Part shown: piece by piece, positions 31,630 to 40,775 of the stretch | How positions within the stretch are numbered: position 1 is the first letter of the stretch | How the letters are laid out: each line of letters begins with the position of its first letter | NCBI RefSeq assembly: GCF_006546835.1 | Contig: NZ_VICB01000001.1 | Location: forward strand, 1 to 64,000 | Source: Actinomyces johnsonii | GTDB lineage: Bacteria; Actinomycetota; Actinomycetes; Actinomycetales; Actinomycetaceae | Length of the DNA stretch: 64,000 nt | Direction of reading: 5' to 3' | Notes under the pieces: model-generated | Databases searched by the model: none | Told to the model about the DNA's origin: nothing | The model's input: only the letters and a program-made list of their open reading frames with translations | Made by a program: the position numbers and the translations under genes

Positions 31630-32514
31630 TCAGGACATCGCCGCCAGCACCGCCTCGATGCCGGCGGCGATCGTCGTGTGCGCGCCGGCCGCGAGCCGGA
31701 CGACCTCGTCGGGATCGGTGGGCGCCTGCGCGAAGGACAGGTCGGAGACGACGCTCATGCCGGCCACGCGCACCCCGAGCTGATGCAGGGCGATGGCCTC
31801 CAGGACGGTGGACATGCCCACGCAGTCGGCACCGGCGAACTCCAGCATTCGCGTCTCCGCCATGGTCTGATACTCCGGCCCGCGCACAGCGGCATAGACG
31901 CCTGACCTCTCTGTGACACCGCGCAGGACGTCAGCGAGCTCGTCGTCCCACACACTGCGCACGTCAGTGAAGACCGGGCCGTCGAAGGGTGAGGAGCCGG
32001 TGAGGTTGAGGTGGTCGGTGATCGTCATGACCTCGCCGATGCGCCAGCTGCGCAGGCACCCGCAGGCGTTGACCAGGACGGCCCCGCGTACGCCGGCAGC
32101 GGCCGCGATACGGGACAGGGCGACCACAGGTCCGGGCCCGTGCCCCTCGTAGAGGTGGGTCCGTCCGCGAGCCACGAGGACGCGCCACTCTCCCCCATCC
32201 TCCTGGGCGCCCACCTTCCGGCCACGAGCGACGGCATAGGAGTCGAGGCGATCCTCATGTCCCGGTGCGACCGGGACCATGACCCCGGGCAGGTCGGACA
32301 GGCGCAGGCTCGCCGCCGGCTCACCCCAGGCCGCCAAGGCGTCAGCGGCGCCGGACCCCAGGACCACCAGGAGGTCGTGGCCAGGCGCGCCGGTACGACG
32401 GGCGATCTGATGGGCGCCTTCCATGGCCGCTCCCGGACCTTCTGCGCCGGCAGACACGCTCAGGGCCTCCAGACGCTCAGGCTCAAGGGAGAGAACAGCT
32501 GCATGGTCGGTCAC
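31630..32514 (-). CDS. Purine nucleoside phosphorylase
   Basis: 294 residues. Trimeric PNP/MTAP-family features: LLVVLGSG, the phosphate loop ARGRTHLYEGHGP, GAVLVNACGCL, and the C-terminal signature GADCVGMSTVLEAIALHQLG. It cleaves purine nucleosides with phosphate for salvage. GTG start overlaps the stop of the NCS1 permease by four bases (GTGA), giving a two-gene uptake-and-salvage operon. Confidence 0.92.
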   Translation of the reverse strand: MTDHAAVLSLEPERLEALSVSAGAEGPGAAMEGAHQIARRTGAPGHDLLVVLGSGAADALAAWGEPAASLRLSDLPGVMVPVAPGHEDRLDSYAVARGRKVGAQEDGGEWRVLVARGRTHLYEGHGPGPVVALSRIAAAAGVRGAVLVNACGCLRSWRIGEVMTITDHLNLTGSSPFDGPVFTDVRSVWDDELADVLRGVTERSGVYAAVRGPEYQTMAETRMLEFAGADCVGMSTVLEAIALHQLGVRVAGMSVVSDLSFAQAPTDPDEVVRLAAGAHTTIAAGIEAVLAAMS

Positions 32515-33959
32515 GAACGCGCCTCCTGGAGGGCGACCCGGCCTCGACCGAGGGCGAGGTGCCCGAGCACACCGATGAGCAGGGAGACCAGCACACCGAG
32601 GTTGGCTCCGGCCCAGGCCCCGTCGCGACCCCCGAGGGGCCCGAGCAGGTAGCCCTGCCAGGACAACCACGAGGCGGCCGAGTTGACGACCAGCCCCCAG
32701 CCGACGACGGAACCCACGGCCACGAGGGTGATGGCCTCCCAGTTGACTGAGCCGTAGACGCCGTCGGGAGTGAAGAGGGCCTCCTCATCGTAGTCGCGCC
32801 TGCGCAGAATGACCTCGGCGACCATGACTCCGGCCCAGGCGGCGATGACGACTCCCAGGGTGGTGAGGAACCCCTGGAAGGGGCCGAGGAAGTCATCGGC
32901 ACCGAAGATGACGGCGATGGTGCCCACGGTCATGATGGTGGCGTCGATGGAGGTGGCCACGTGCCGGCGCACGGGCAGACCGGTCGCCAGGAGCGACAGG
33001 CCCGATGAGTACAGGTCCATGATGATGCCGCCGGCCAGCCCCAGGATGGCGACGACCGCGAAGGGAACGAGGAACCACGTGGGCAGAATCGTGGTCAGAG
33101 CACCAATGGGGTCGGTGTTGATGGCCTGGCCGAGCTCGGCGTCGGAGCCCACCAGGAGGATGCCGAAGAAGACGAGCACCACGCAGGGCAGCGCCGATCC
33201 CAGCGTGGTCCAGCCGATGACGCCGGCCGTCGAGGCCTTGCGGGGCAGGTAGCGGGAGTAGTCGGCGGCGGCATTGACCCAACCGAGGCCGAAGCCGGTG
33301 GCCACCATGACCAGGGCTCCGATGAAGGCCGCGGGGCCACCCGACGGCAGGGCCAGAATCCTGTGGATACTGATCTGGGGAGCGACGAGGACGAGGTAGA
33401 TGATGGTAAGGACACCGGTGGCCCAGGTGATCCAGGTCTGGACCCTCATGATCGCCTCGAAGCCGAGGATGCCGGCGCTGGCGGCCAGGCCGACGGTGAG
33501 CAGGAAACCGAGGATCTGGGCGCCGACCTGGTTGTGCCAGCCCAGCGCCTGGAGCACCGTCGCCGAAGCGAGGGTGGCCGAGACGCACAGGACGGTCTCC
33601 CAACCCACGGTAAGGATCCACGACAGCGCTGCCGACAGTCGGTTGCCGTTATACCCGAAGGCGGCTCGGGACAGGGCCAGAGTGGGAGCGCTGCCCCGCT
33701 TGCCCAGGACGGCGATGACGCCGCACAGGAAGAACGACAGGACGACGCCGACGGCGCCGGCCACGACCGCCTGCCAGAAGGACAGTCCGAATCCGAGGAC
33801 CCAAGCGCCCCAGGACAGTCCCAGCACGGAGATGTTGGCCGCGAACCAGGGCATGAAGAGATCGCTCGGCCGTCCCTTGCGATCGGACTCGGCGATGACG
33901 TCGAGACCGACGTTCTCGACGCGGGTGGCGGTGGGGGCATCGGCAACTGCACTGCTCAT
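32511..33959 (-). CDS. NCS1-family nucleobase permease (cytosine/purine type)
   Basis: 482 residues with about 12 membrane helices. The N-terminus FMPWFAANISVLGLSWGAW is characteristic of CodB-like NCS1 transporters, with SRAAFGYNGNRLSAALSW and GFGLGWVNAAADYSRYLPR typical of substrate-site helices. Coupled to purine nucleoside phosphorylase, so purine bases or nucleosides are likely cargo. The ATG at 33959 follows a weak GAGG 12 bases upstream. Confidence 0.9.
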   Translation of the reverse strand: MSSAVADAPTATRVENVGLDVIAESDRKGRPSDLFMPWFAANISVLGLSWGAWVLGFGLSFWQAVVAGAVGVVLSFFLCGVIAVLGKRGSAPTLALSRAAFGYNGNRLSAALSWILTVGWETVLCVSATLASATVLQALGWHNQVGAQILGFLLTVGLAASAGILGFEAIMRVQTWITWATGVLTIIYLVLVAPQISIHRILALPSGGPAAFIGALVMVATGFGLGWVNAAADYSRYLPRKASTAGVIGWTTLGSALPCVVLVFFGILLVGSDAELGQAINTDPIGALTTILPTWFLVPFAVVAILGLAGGIIMDLYSSGLSLLATGLPVRRHVATSIDATIMTVGTIAVIFGADDFLGPFQGFLTTLGVVIAAWAGVMVAEVILRRRDYDEEALFTPDGVYGSVNWEAITLVAVGSVVGWGLVVNSAASWLSWQGYLLGPLGGRDGAWAGANLGVLVSLLIGVLGHLALGRGRVALQEARS

Positions 33960-34032
33960 GGGCGATCGACCTCGGTGTCGGAATCGGGGCGCCTCCGGCG
34001 GAGACGAGGCATTGAACGAGGAAAACGGCACT

Positions 34033-34050
34033 GGACGTTGTGAAACGTTC
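34033..34050 (-). promoter_or_regulatory. Imperfect palindrome upstream of the purine salvage operon
   Basis: GGACGTT-GTGA-AACGTTC, 7-base arms with one mismatch, 74 bases before the permease start. Possible operator. No purine riboswitch core was recognised in this 301-base gap (33960-34260). Confidence 0.3.
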
Positions 34051-34144
34051 AGGGTGAAGTGTACGCCCTCGACAGCCCGGCGGTCTCAGTCAAGAGTGCC
34101 GCCGCGGCCTCCACCTCAGAAGATAAGAAAACCGCACGATCAAC

Positions 34145-34173
34145 TTGATTTCCATAGTAACTCTCACTATATA
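34145..34173 (+). promoter_or_regulatory. Promoter of csbD-like gene
   Basis: TTGATT (34145-34150), 17-base spacer, TATATA (34168-34173), followed by a leader of about 80 bases with AAAGGAG before the ATG. Near-consensus sigma-A spacing. Confidence 0.6.
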
Positions 34174-34260
34174 TGGAGCGGCGTCCCAGGCGACGGCCTG
34201 TAGTGTTGAGCTATCCGCTATGTCTCCACCTCGGGAGACTCACCACGGAAAGGAGCTCTC

Positions 34261-34449
34261 ATGAGCGACAACGGAACCTTCGACAGGATCGCTGGCAAGG
34301 CCAAGGAGGCCGCGGGCAAGGTCACTGGCAACAAAGAGACGGAGACCGAGGGCAAGCTTCAGCACGCCGAGGGCAAGGTCAAGGAAGTCGCAGAGGATGC
34401 CAAGGACGCCGTCAAGGGCGCGGTCAACCGCCTCAAGGGCGACAAATAG
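34261..34449 (+). CDS. CsbD-family stress protein
   Basis: 62-residue hydrophilic, Lys/Glu/Ala-rich helical protein. FDRIAGKAKEAAGKVTGNKE and a repeat of GKLQHAEGKVKEVAED are the CsbD signature. Usually abundant under general stress, mechanism unknown. Strong Shine-Dalgarno AAAGGAGCTCTC. Followed by a strong hairpin. Confidence 0.93.
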   Translation: MSDNGTFDRIAGKAKEAAGKVTGNKETETEGKLQHAEGKVKEVAEDAKDAVKGAVNRLKGDK

Positions 34450-34471
34450 AACCTCCCGGCGCTGAGAACTA

Positions 34472-34511
34472 GCAGGAGCCCAGCCCCTTTCAAGAGGGGC
34501 TGGGCTCCTGC
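34472..34511. terminator. Bidirectional terminator after csbD
   Basis: Perfect 17-bp stem (34472-34488 with 34495-34511) with loop TTCAAG, between csbD and the convergent RCC1-like gene. Confidence 0.85.
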
Positions 34512-34563
34512 CGCACGACCGTGGAATGTCTCTGGGAGGCGACTCAGCCTTGGCGGGCCGGCC

Positions 34564-35727
34564 TCAGCTGTCCGCGGGAATGAGGGTCGGCGCCACATTG
34601 ACGACGCTCTGCGAGGGATCGGCCTGTCCCCACGAGTTGTTCCCCCAGGTCCAGGTCCCCTTGTCGACCGTTGCCCACGTGTCGTAGCCGGACGTGCCGA
34701 TACGGGTCACTCCTTCAACCTTGTCGACCCGCACCAGTCCGGACGGGGAATCGGAGACGGCGCCGTTGACCTGGCCATAGCGGTTGGATCCGAAGCACCA
34801 GACGGCTCCCCCGGCCAGTGCGCAGGTGTGCTCATAGCCCGAGACGAGCTCACTGGGAACCACAGGCAGCTTACCGACCTCGACGGCCTGGTTGACGAGC
34901 GCCTCGTCGGTCTTCTTACCGAGCTGACCGACCTCATTGGCCCCCCAGGCGTACACGGCACCCGAGTCGTCCACGGCCACGGCAAAGCCCTTGCCCACGC
35001 TCAGCGCGGAGATCTTGACCTTCTCAAGGCCGGGCACCGCCGTCGGCGAGACGCGCGCGCCCTGAGTATTGGCCTGAGCATCGGCACCCCAGCAGGAGAC
35101 TCCGACACCGCCGGAGGAGCAGATGAAGGACCCGCTACCGGCACGCAGTAACGCCGGCTTCGTGGCGTCAGGGGCCGCAGCGGACGGGGCCAAGGCCGAC
35201 GACTTCCCGCCGGGCCAGAGCCAGTGCCCTCCCAGGGCACCTCCTACCAGCCCGATCACGAGAAAGCCGACTGCGATCACGGGCAGAATCCAGTTGGGGC
35301 GCGGAACACCGTCCGTGTATTGGACAACACCCTGACTCGACGGAACCTCGGTCACGGCTGGCAGCGGCTGGAGGCGGAAGCCCTGCGGCTGGGGCTGCGT
35401 CGGCGTCACCGTCTGCGGCTGGGGCTGCTCGGCTCCTGACGGCTGCGATTGGACCCGAGTCACGCCGGAGTCGGCGTCGTAGCCACTCGTGTAGGCACCA
35501 TCGGAGGCGAAGGCGCCCCCCGATACCCCAGAGGCCGGGGCGGGCTGCTGCGTGGACGGATACCTGGTGGACTCGGAGGAGTATCCAGCGGAAGAAGCCA
35601 TCTGTTCGAGCTGCGCGCGCTGCTCGGGCGTCCAGGCATCGCCGTCGCGGAGAGCCTCCCGAGCGCGTTCAGGACTGCCACCGATGAACCACAGCACCTT
35701 GTCCCCGTCGAGCATCCGGTCATCCAT
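34564..35727 (-). CDS. Membrane protein with RCC1-like repeats
   Basis: 387 residues. A cytoplasmic N-terminal segment (about 1-50) with WTPEQRAQLEQMA is followed by a Pro/Gln-rich linker (about 55-125), one membrane helix (about 140-162, WILPVIAVGFLVIGLVGGAL) and an extracellular RCC1-like propeller. Repeat units show VYAWGANEVGQLG, VWCFGSNRYGQV and TWTWGNNSWGQ. The pattern resembles the actinobacterial proteins with a one-helix anchor and a beta-propeller sensor; role unknown. ATG with GAGGAGA 11 bases upstream. It lies 38 bases downstream of an LAQTG surface protein and may share its mRNA. Confidence 0.82.
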   Translation of the reverse strand: MDDRMLDGDKVLWFIGGSPERAREALRDGDAWTPEQRAQLEQMASSAGYSSESTRYPSTQQPAPASGVSGGAFASDGAYTSGYDADSGVTRVQSQPSGAEQPQPQTVTPTQPQPQGFRLQPLPAVTEVPSSQGVVQYTDGVPRPNWILPVIAVGFLVIGLVGGALGGHWLWPGGKSSALAPSAAAPDATKPALLRAGSGSFICSSGGVGVSCWGADAQANTQGARVSPTAVPGLEKVKISALSVGKGFAVAVDDSGAVYAWGANEVGQLGKKTDEALVNQAVEVGKLPVVPSELVSGYEHTCALAGGAVWCFGSNRYGQVNGAVSDSPSGLVRVDKVEGVTRIGTSGYDTWATVDKGTWTWGNNSWGQADPSQSVVNVAPTLIPADS

Positions 35728-35765
35728 GGGCCAGATTTCTCCTCAAGGCCGAGAACCAATGCGCG

Positions 35766-36422
35766 TCAGTACGTCAGCCGGCGGCGCGCCATGAGCATGG
35801 CGGCACCCGTAGCACTTGCCCCCACGGCCATCCAGGCGGCGGTCGTTCCGGCACCGGTCTGCGCCAGAACAGGACGACCGGCAGTGCCGGTACCGCCCTG
35901 CCGGGGAGCGATGGTCTGCTCACGGGAGGCGCCGGCGGAGCCCTGAGCAGGTCCCTCACCGGACGCCGCGGGAGCGCTCTCGGAGGACTCCTCGGACCCT
36001 CCAGCCTGGGGCGCCTGTTGCTCGGGAGCACTACCCGCGCCGGAGGTGCCGCCCTGGTCCCCCTGGCCCTGCTCCGCCGGCGCAGCCGGGCTGTCCTGCT
36101 GCCCCGTGGAATCGTCGGCGCCGGGCGCCTGCTGGCCGGCATCGTCTCCGGGAGCAGGCGCAGGGGCCGGGGCCGGCGCGGGCTCAGGAACGGGGGCGGG
36201 AGTCGGAGCGGGCTTGTCGACGATGGGGTTGGGGTTAGGGTTGGGATCGGCGGGAGCGGGCGTAGTGGGCTGAGGGTCCGTGGGGGAGGGCTTGGCCTCA
36301 CCGGCCTGCGACGCCGCCTGCTCGGTTGTCTGAGCAGTGTCCGAATCCGCAGCAGCCGCTCCAACGGGAATAACGGACAGAGCGACAGCCGCGGACGCGG
36401 CCATCCACACGCTTCGCTTCAT
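35766..36422 (-). CDS. Pro-rich cell-wall-anchored protein with LAQTG sorting signal
   Basis: 218 residues. N-terminal signal peptide MKRSVWMAASAAVALSVIP with cleavage near VGAAAA. The middle is a low-complexity Pro/Ala/Gln/Gly spacer (PNPNPNP, PAPAPAPAP). The C-terminus has LAQTG, a hydrophobic stretch and the basic tail ARRRLTY. LAxTG is the motif used by class E sortases in high-GC Gram-positives. Surface stalk with no recognisable functional domain. Good Shine-Dalgarno GGAG. Probably co-transcribed with the RCC1-like gene. Confidence 0.85.
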   Translation of the reverse strand: MKRSVWMAASAAVALSVIPVGAAAADSDTAQTTEQAASQAGEAKPSPTDPQPTTPAPADPNPNPNPIVDKPAPTPAPVPEPAPAPAPAPAPGDDAGQQAPGADDSTGQQDSPAAPAEQGQGDQGGTSGAGSAPEQQAPQAGGSEESSESAPAASGEGPAQGSAGASREQTIAPRQGGTGTAGRPVLAQTGAGTTAAWMAVGASATGAAMLMARRRLTY

Positions 36423-36577
36423 GGGAACTCCTTCAATATCGAGAACCGCGGGTTCTCGAGAGGCGGGTCATAGGGTTTGGATGCCGACACTTTACCCGGC
36501 AGAACCCCGGTCATGTCACGCCGCCGACACGGGCACCACTCCCACTGTTAGATACCTCACAATATAATCATGCGTCG

Positions 36578-37246
36578 TTAGACCCTCAGCCCCAGCCCCT
36601 TCATCCGCGAGACGGCCCCCTGGGACAGGACCGTGTGGAGCCGCTCGGGAGCAATGGTTCCGAGCAGCTCGGGGAACTGGTCGAGCAGCCGCTGGAAGGA
36701 GCCGATCTCCTCGCCGACGACGCGCCTGCCCCACAGCCCCAGGCGCGCAGCCAACTGCGGGTCGGCGGCGATAACAGTCTCCAGCTCGGCGATGGCGTAG
36801 GAACCGATCGGGTCCAGGCTCAGCTCGTCAATGAGTCCGCCGCGCAGAGGCTCGGCCAGCGAGTCGCTCAGCGCCATACCGAAGTCGATGAGCAATCCGA
36901 AGGCGATATAGGTCTTGACCAGGCGCTCAGCCCAATCCAGGGGACGCAGGCGCTCGTCGAAGTCGCCGAGCACGTCCGTGAAACGCTCAGCCGCGCCAGC
37001 AGCGTCGATACCGTGCTCCGCAGCCAGGGCCACCACCCGATCGAAAGAGCCGACCTCCCAGGCACTCATGCGCAGCAGGTCGACTCGCGCGCCCATCTGC
37101 GGGGCGCGGTCGGCGTCTTTGGCGTAGCGCGTGCAGGCCGCCGTCCTGGAGATGGCGACGATGCCGACCACGGACAGCTCGTGAGGACCAACCCGCATCG
37201 GGGAGGGGGCACTGGGCTGCGGAGACGGCGTCGACATCTGAGTCAT
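36578..37246 (-). CDS. Ferritin-like, MiaE-type protein
   Basis: 222 residues, mostly helical. RVVALAAEHGIDAAGAAERF, LDWAERLVKTYIAFGLLIDFG and AELETVIAADPQLAARLGLW resemble the ferritin-like MiaE_2 family, related to tRNA-modifying hydroxylase MiaE. Metal ligands would be in the paired Glu/His helices, but I did not pin them. It is divergent from rhlE, the same neighbourhood as Rv3210c-Rv3211 in mycobacteria (from memory). The ATG at 37246 has TACGAT ending seven bases upstream and no Shine-Dalgarno. A second ATG three codons later is possible. Confidence 0.75.
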   Translation of the reverse strand: MTQMSTPSPQPSAPSPMRVGPHELSVVGIVAISRTAACTRYAKDADRAPQMGARVDLLRMSAWEVGSFDRVVALAAEHGIDAAGAAERFTDVLGDFDERLRPLDWAERLVKTYIAFGLLIDFGMALSDSLAEPLRGGLIDELSLDPIGSYAIAELETVIAADPQLAARLGLWGRRVVGEEIGSFQRLLDQFPELLGTIAPERLHTVLSQGAVSRMKGLGLRV

Positions 37247-37513
37247 GGCCCCAATCGTAGCCAGGTCCGCCGCACCACGACGCAGCACCGTGACATCAGC
37301 CACGCCCATGGCACGTTTCTCCGCCCAAAGGCGCCATCTGGGCATTTTCCAGCTACGCTGACGGGGTCCACGGTTGCCCGGTCGTCAGATGGACTCAGAT
37401 AACTCGCGATCGGCTGCCATACCCGACGGCGCCCACGCAGCGCACCTTATGCCGTGCGCGCGAGCGACAGCCGCGCCAGACCGGAACAACCTGATCAGAA
37501 GACAAGGAACCTC

Positions 37514-39178
37514 GTGACCAACGAGCAGCACGGGGCCGACGCCGTCGAGCCCAGCAACAACTCCACAGACGAGAACGCAACCGCCAACGCCGCAAGCACG
37601 TCCACCAGCACCGCGGCTTCCGGGATCCTCGAGACGGCCGGAGCCCACGCACCTGCCCTGGACGAGGCCACACCCGACATCACCGATGAGGGCGACCGGA
37701 CCGACCTGACTCGCAAGACCTTCGCCGATTTCGGTGTCGAGCCCGAGATCTGCGACGCCCTATCTGCCAAGGGCATTACCCACCCCTTCCCCATCCAGGC
37801 CCTCACCCTGCCGGTGGCCCTGGAGGGGCAGGACATCATCGGCCAGGCCAAGACCGGTACCGGTAAGACCCTGGGCTTCGGTATCCCTCTGCTCATGGAC
37901 ACCCTGGGCCCCGGGGAGGAGGGCTGGGACGAGGACCCCGCCTCCGGCAGCCCGCAGGCCCTGGTCATCCTGCCCACCCGCGAGCTCGCCAAGCAGGTCG
38001 CCGAAGAGCTGTCTACCGCCGCCGCCAGGCGGACCGTGCGCATCGTCCAGGTCTACGGGGGCCGCGCCTACGAGCCCCAGATCGAGGACCTCGAGCGGGG
38101 CGCCGAGGTGGTCGTAGGAACACCCGGCCGCCTCATCGACCTCATGGACCGCGGAGTGCTGGACCTGGCCCACGTGACCACCGTCGTCCTAGACGAGGCC
38201 GACGAGATGCTCGACCTGGGCTTCCTGCCGGACGTGGAGAAGATCCTGGCCCGCACTCGCACCGACCGGCACACGATGCTATTCAGCGCCACGATGCCCG
38301 GCGCCGTGGTCGCCCTGGCGCGCCGCTACATGACCCGCCCCACCCACATCCGCGCCCAGGACCCGGGTGATGAGGGCATGACCGTCCAAACCGTCCAGCA
38401 GGTCGTCTACCGCACCCACTCGATGAACAAGGTCGAGGTCGTCTCCCGGATCCTGCAAGCCGAGGGTCGCGGACGCACGATCATCTTCGCCCGCACCAAG
38501 CGCACGGCAGCCCGGGTGGCCGACGATCTGCGGGCGCGCGGTTTCGCCCCCGCAGCCCTCCACGGAGACCTCGGCCAGGGGGCCCGGGAACAGGCCCTGC
38601 GCGCCTTCCGCAACGGCAAGGTGGATGTGCTCGTGGCCACCGACGTGGCCGCCCGCGGCATCGACGTCGACGACGTCACGCACGTCATCAACTACCAGTG
38701 CCCCGAGGACGAGAAGATCTACGTCCACCGCATCGGGCGCACCGGCCGCGCCGGTAACTCCGGCACAGCGGTCACCTTCGTGGACTGGGACGACGTGCCT
38801 CGCTGGAGGATCATCGCCAAGGCCCTGGGACTACCCATCGAGGAGCCGGTGGAGACCTACCACACCAGCAAGCACCTCTTCTCCGACCTGTCGATCCCCG
38901 AGAAGGTCACCGGCCGCCTCCCCCGCCACAAGCGCACCCTGGAGGGCCTGGACGCCGAGGAGATCGAAGATCTGGGCGAGACCGGCAGGCACGGGCGCAA
39001 GCAGCCCGGCCGGCAGGGAGGGCGCGGTGGGCGCGGTCGGGGCCACGGCAGGGATGCCAAGCGCGGTGAGCGTTCGCGCTCCCGGCGCTCCGATGCCGGT
39101 GAACCGGCGCCCCGGCGCAAGCGCACCCGCAAGCGCACCCGCGGCGGCCGCCTAATCGACGGCTCCGCCAACGATTAG
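37514..39178 (+). CDS. rhlE: DEAD-box RNA helicase, RhlE-like
   Basis: About 554 residues. Motifs in order: Q motif (FADFGVEPEICDALSAKG), AKTGTGKT, PTRELA, GTPGR, DEADEM, SAT, and in the second RecA domain VATDVAARGIDVDD and HRIGRTGRAG. The C-terminal tail (about 480-554) is Arg/Gly/Lys-rich, for RNA binding. An acidic Thr/Asn/Ala-rich leader of about 70 residues precedes the core. GTG at 37514 is preferred because AAGGA lies six bases upstream; another GTG lies 20 codons earlier. Role in RNA remodelling or ribosome assembly. Confidence 0.92.
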   Translation: MTNEQHGADAVEPSNNSTDENATANAASTSTSTAASGILETAGAHAPALDEATPDITDEGDRTDLTRKTFADFGVEPEICDALSAKGITHPFPIQALTLPVALEGQDIIGQAKTGTGKTLGFGIPLLMDTLGPGEEGWDEDPASGSPQALVILPTRELAKQVAEELSTAAARRTVRIVQVYGGRAYEPQIEDLERGAEVVVGTPGRLIDLMDRGVLDLAHVTTVVLDEADEMLDLGFLPDVEKILARTRTDRHTMLFSATMPGAVVALARRYMTRPTHIRAQDPGDEGMTVQTVQQVVYRTHSMNKVEVVSRILQAEGRGRTIIFARTKRTAARVADDLRARGFAPAALHGDLGQGAREQALRAFRNGKVDVLVATDVAARGIDVDDVTHVINYQCPEDEKIYVHRIGRTGRAGNSGTAVTFVDWDDVPRWRIIAKALGLPIEEPVETYHTSKHLFSDLSIPEKVTGRLPRHKRTLEGLDAEEIEDLGETGRHGRKQPGRQGGRGGRGRGHGRDAKRGERSRSRRSDAGEPAPRRKRTRKRTRGGRLIDGSAND

Positions 39179-39222
39179 GCACCGGAGGCCGTCGGCGACT
39201 ACGAGTCCGCACGGGATCAGCG

Positions 39223-39849
39223 TCAGAGACGGGTCTCCAGGAAGGCGAAGATGCCGTCGGCCATGATCTGGACGGCGATCGCCGCCAGAAGCAGTCCCAT
39301 GACCCGGGTGAGGATACGGATACCGGAGGTGCCCAGTACCCGGTTGAGTCCCAGGGAGAAGCGCAGCGAGATCCAGACGACGATATGCGTGCCGATGATC
39401 GCGGCCGTTACCGAGACCCATCCGGCCGCGCCGCCGCCGGTGGCGTCCACCGCGACCATGGCGGCGACGATCGCTCCCGGGCCGGCCAGCAGGGGCGTGC
39501 CCAGGGGGACGAGGGCGGCGTTGGAGGTGACGGCGTCGGGGTCGGGGCTCTCATCTGCCTTGTCGGTCAGCAGCTCGAGGGCCACCAGGAGGAGGAGCAA
39601 CCCGCCGGCCACCTGGAGGGAGGGCACCGAGATGTCCAGGAACTTCAGGATGTAGCGGCCGAAGACCGCGAAAAGAAGGATGACGCCGAAGGAGACGACC
39701 GTGGCCTGGCGCGCGGAGGCGGCCCGCTCGGTGGGGGTCTGCCGCGAAGTCAGGGAGAGGAAGATCGGTATAGCCCCCAGGGGGTCCTGGATGACCAGGA
39801 GCGTCATGAAGGTCGTGGCGAAGACCGTGGGCTCGAAGACGGACTGCAT
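39223..39849 (-). CDS. MarC-family integral membrane protein
   Basis: 208 residues with six membrane helices. LVIQDPLGAIPIFLSLT near the N-terminus, LQVAGGLLLLLVALELL, PLGTPLLAGPGAI and the C-terminal LTRVMGLLLAAIAVQIMADG are the MarC/UPF0056 signature. Function unsettled in the family; some members export amino acids. Not in an obvious operon. A weak GAAAG precedes the ATG. Confidence 0.92.
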   Translation of the reverse strand: MQSVFEPTVFATTFMTLLVIQDPLGAIPIFLSLTSRQTPTERAASARQATVVSFGVILLFAVFGRYILKFLDISVPSLQVAGGLLLLLVALELLTDKADESPDPDAVTSNAALVPLGTPLLAGPGAIVAAMVAVDATGGGAAGWVSVTAAIIGTHIVVWISLRFSLGLNRVLGTSGIRILTRVMGLLLAAIAVQIMADGIFAFLETRL

Positions 39850-39893
39850 AATGGCTTTCTATCACCGGCAACCGGTAGGAGTCAGGGCACGAT

Positions 39894-40739
39894 TCAGGGC
39901 TTGACGAGGTCGAGGGCGCCCTCGTCGACGATCTGTTCCAGGAGCTCGGGCGGCATGAGGTTCTCCCCCAGGCGGTTGGGTTTACCGGTGCCGTGGTAGT
40001 CCGAGGCCCCCGACAGCCCTAGGCCCAGGCGCTGAGCCAGGATGCGGACCTGCTCGCGCTGCCCGGGAGTCTGGTCCCGATGGTGCATCTCCAGGGCAGC
40101 CAGTCCGGCCTCCGCCATCTCGGCGAAGACCTCATCGGGCACGAGGCGGCGCTGGCGCGAGGAGGCGCGCGGGTGGGCGGCCACCGGGACTCCGCCGGCG
40201 GCGCGCACCAGGCGACAGGCCTCGACCGGATCCAGTGCCCAGTGATGGACGTAGTAGGGGGAGGCAGTGGCGAGCGGCCCGGCGAAGGCCGCGTTGCGAT
40301 CGGGGAAGGACCCGGCAGCCACGAGGGCGTCGGCGATGTGGGGCCTGCCGATCGTGTGGGCGCCTGAGGACTGGGCCACGACATCCTCCCAGGTGATCGG
40401 ATAGTCCTCACCGAGACGCTCGACCATCCGCTGGGCGCGGGTGTCCCGGGAGGTACGGGCGTGGGCGAAGGCCTCGCCCAGGGCGGGGTCGTCGCTCCGG
40501 TGCAGGTAGGACAGCAGGTGGAGGGTGACGCCGCCCGCGGCGCAGGAGATCTCGGTGCCGCGCAGAAGGGCGACGCCGGTGGCAGGCACAGCCGCGGCCG
40601 CCTCCTCCCAACCGGCCATCGTGTCGTGGTCGGTCAGCCCGACAACATCGAGGCCGGCCCGCGCCGCCTGGGCCATGAGCTCGGTGGGAGAGTCGGTACC
40701 GTCGGAGCAGGCCGAGTGGGTGTGGGGGTCGATGCGCAC
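39894..40739 (-). CDS. PHP-domain phosphoesterase (TrpH/RNase AM-like)
   Basis: 281 residues from GTG 40739: VRIDPHTHSACSDGT gives the first metal motif (HTH), followed by GLTDHDTM, VPVAAHPRA and SGASDYHG. These PHP motifs fit the TrpH/YciV family acting on 3'-phospho-AMP or 5' RNA ends. The GTG is preferred over the ATG seven codons upstream for two reasons: PHP proteins usually begin MRIDLHTHS, and TACACT ends six bases before the GTG, as for a leaderless start. Divergent from a dehydrogenase across only 36 bases. Confidence 0.87.
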   Translation of the reverse strand: MRIDPHTHSACSDGTDSPTELMAQAARAGLDVVGLTDHDTMAGWEEAAAAVPATGVALLRGTEISCAAGGVTLHLLSYLHRSDDPALGEAFAHARTSRDTRAQRMVERLGEDYPITWEDVVAQSSGAHTIGRPHIADALVAAGSFPDRNAAFAGPLATASPYYVHHWALDPVEACRLVRAAGGVPVAAHPRASSRQRRLVPDEVFAEMAEAGLAALEMHHRDQTPGQREQVRILAQRLGLGLSGASDYHGTGKPNRLGENLMPPELLEQIVDEGALDLVKP

Positions 40740-40775
40740 CGGGACAGTGTAGGGACGCATGAGAGACTGGACGAC

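Noticed and set aside
33960-34260. Purine riboswitch before the permease-PNP operon
   Set aside because: No purine aptamer core or three-way junction could be recognised; only a short imperfect palindrome is present.
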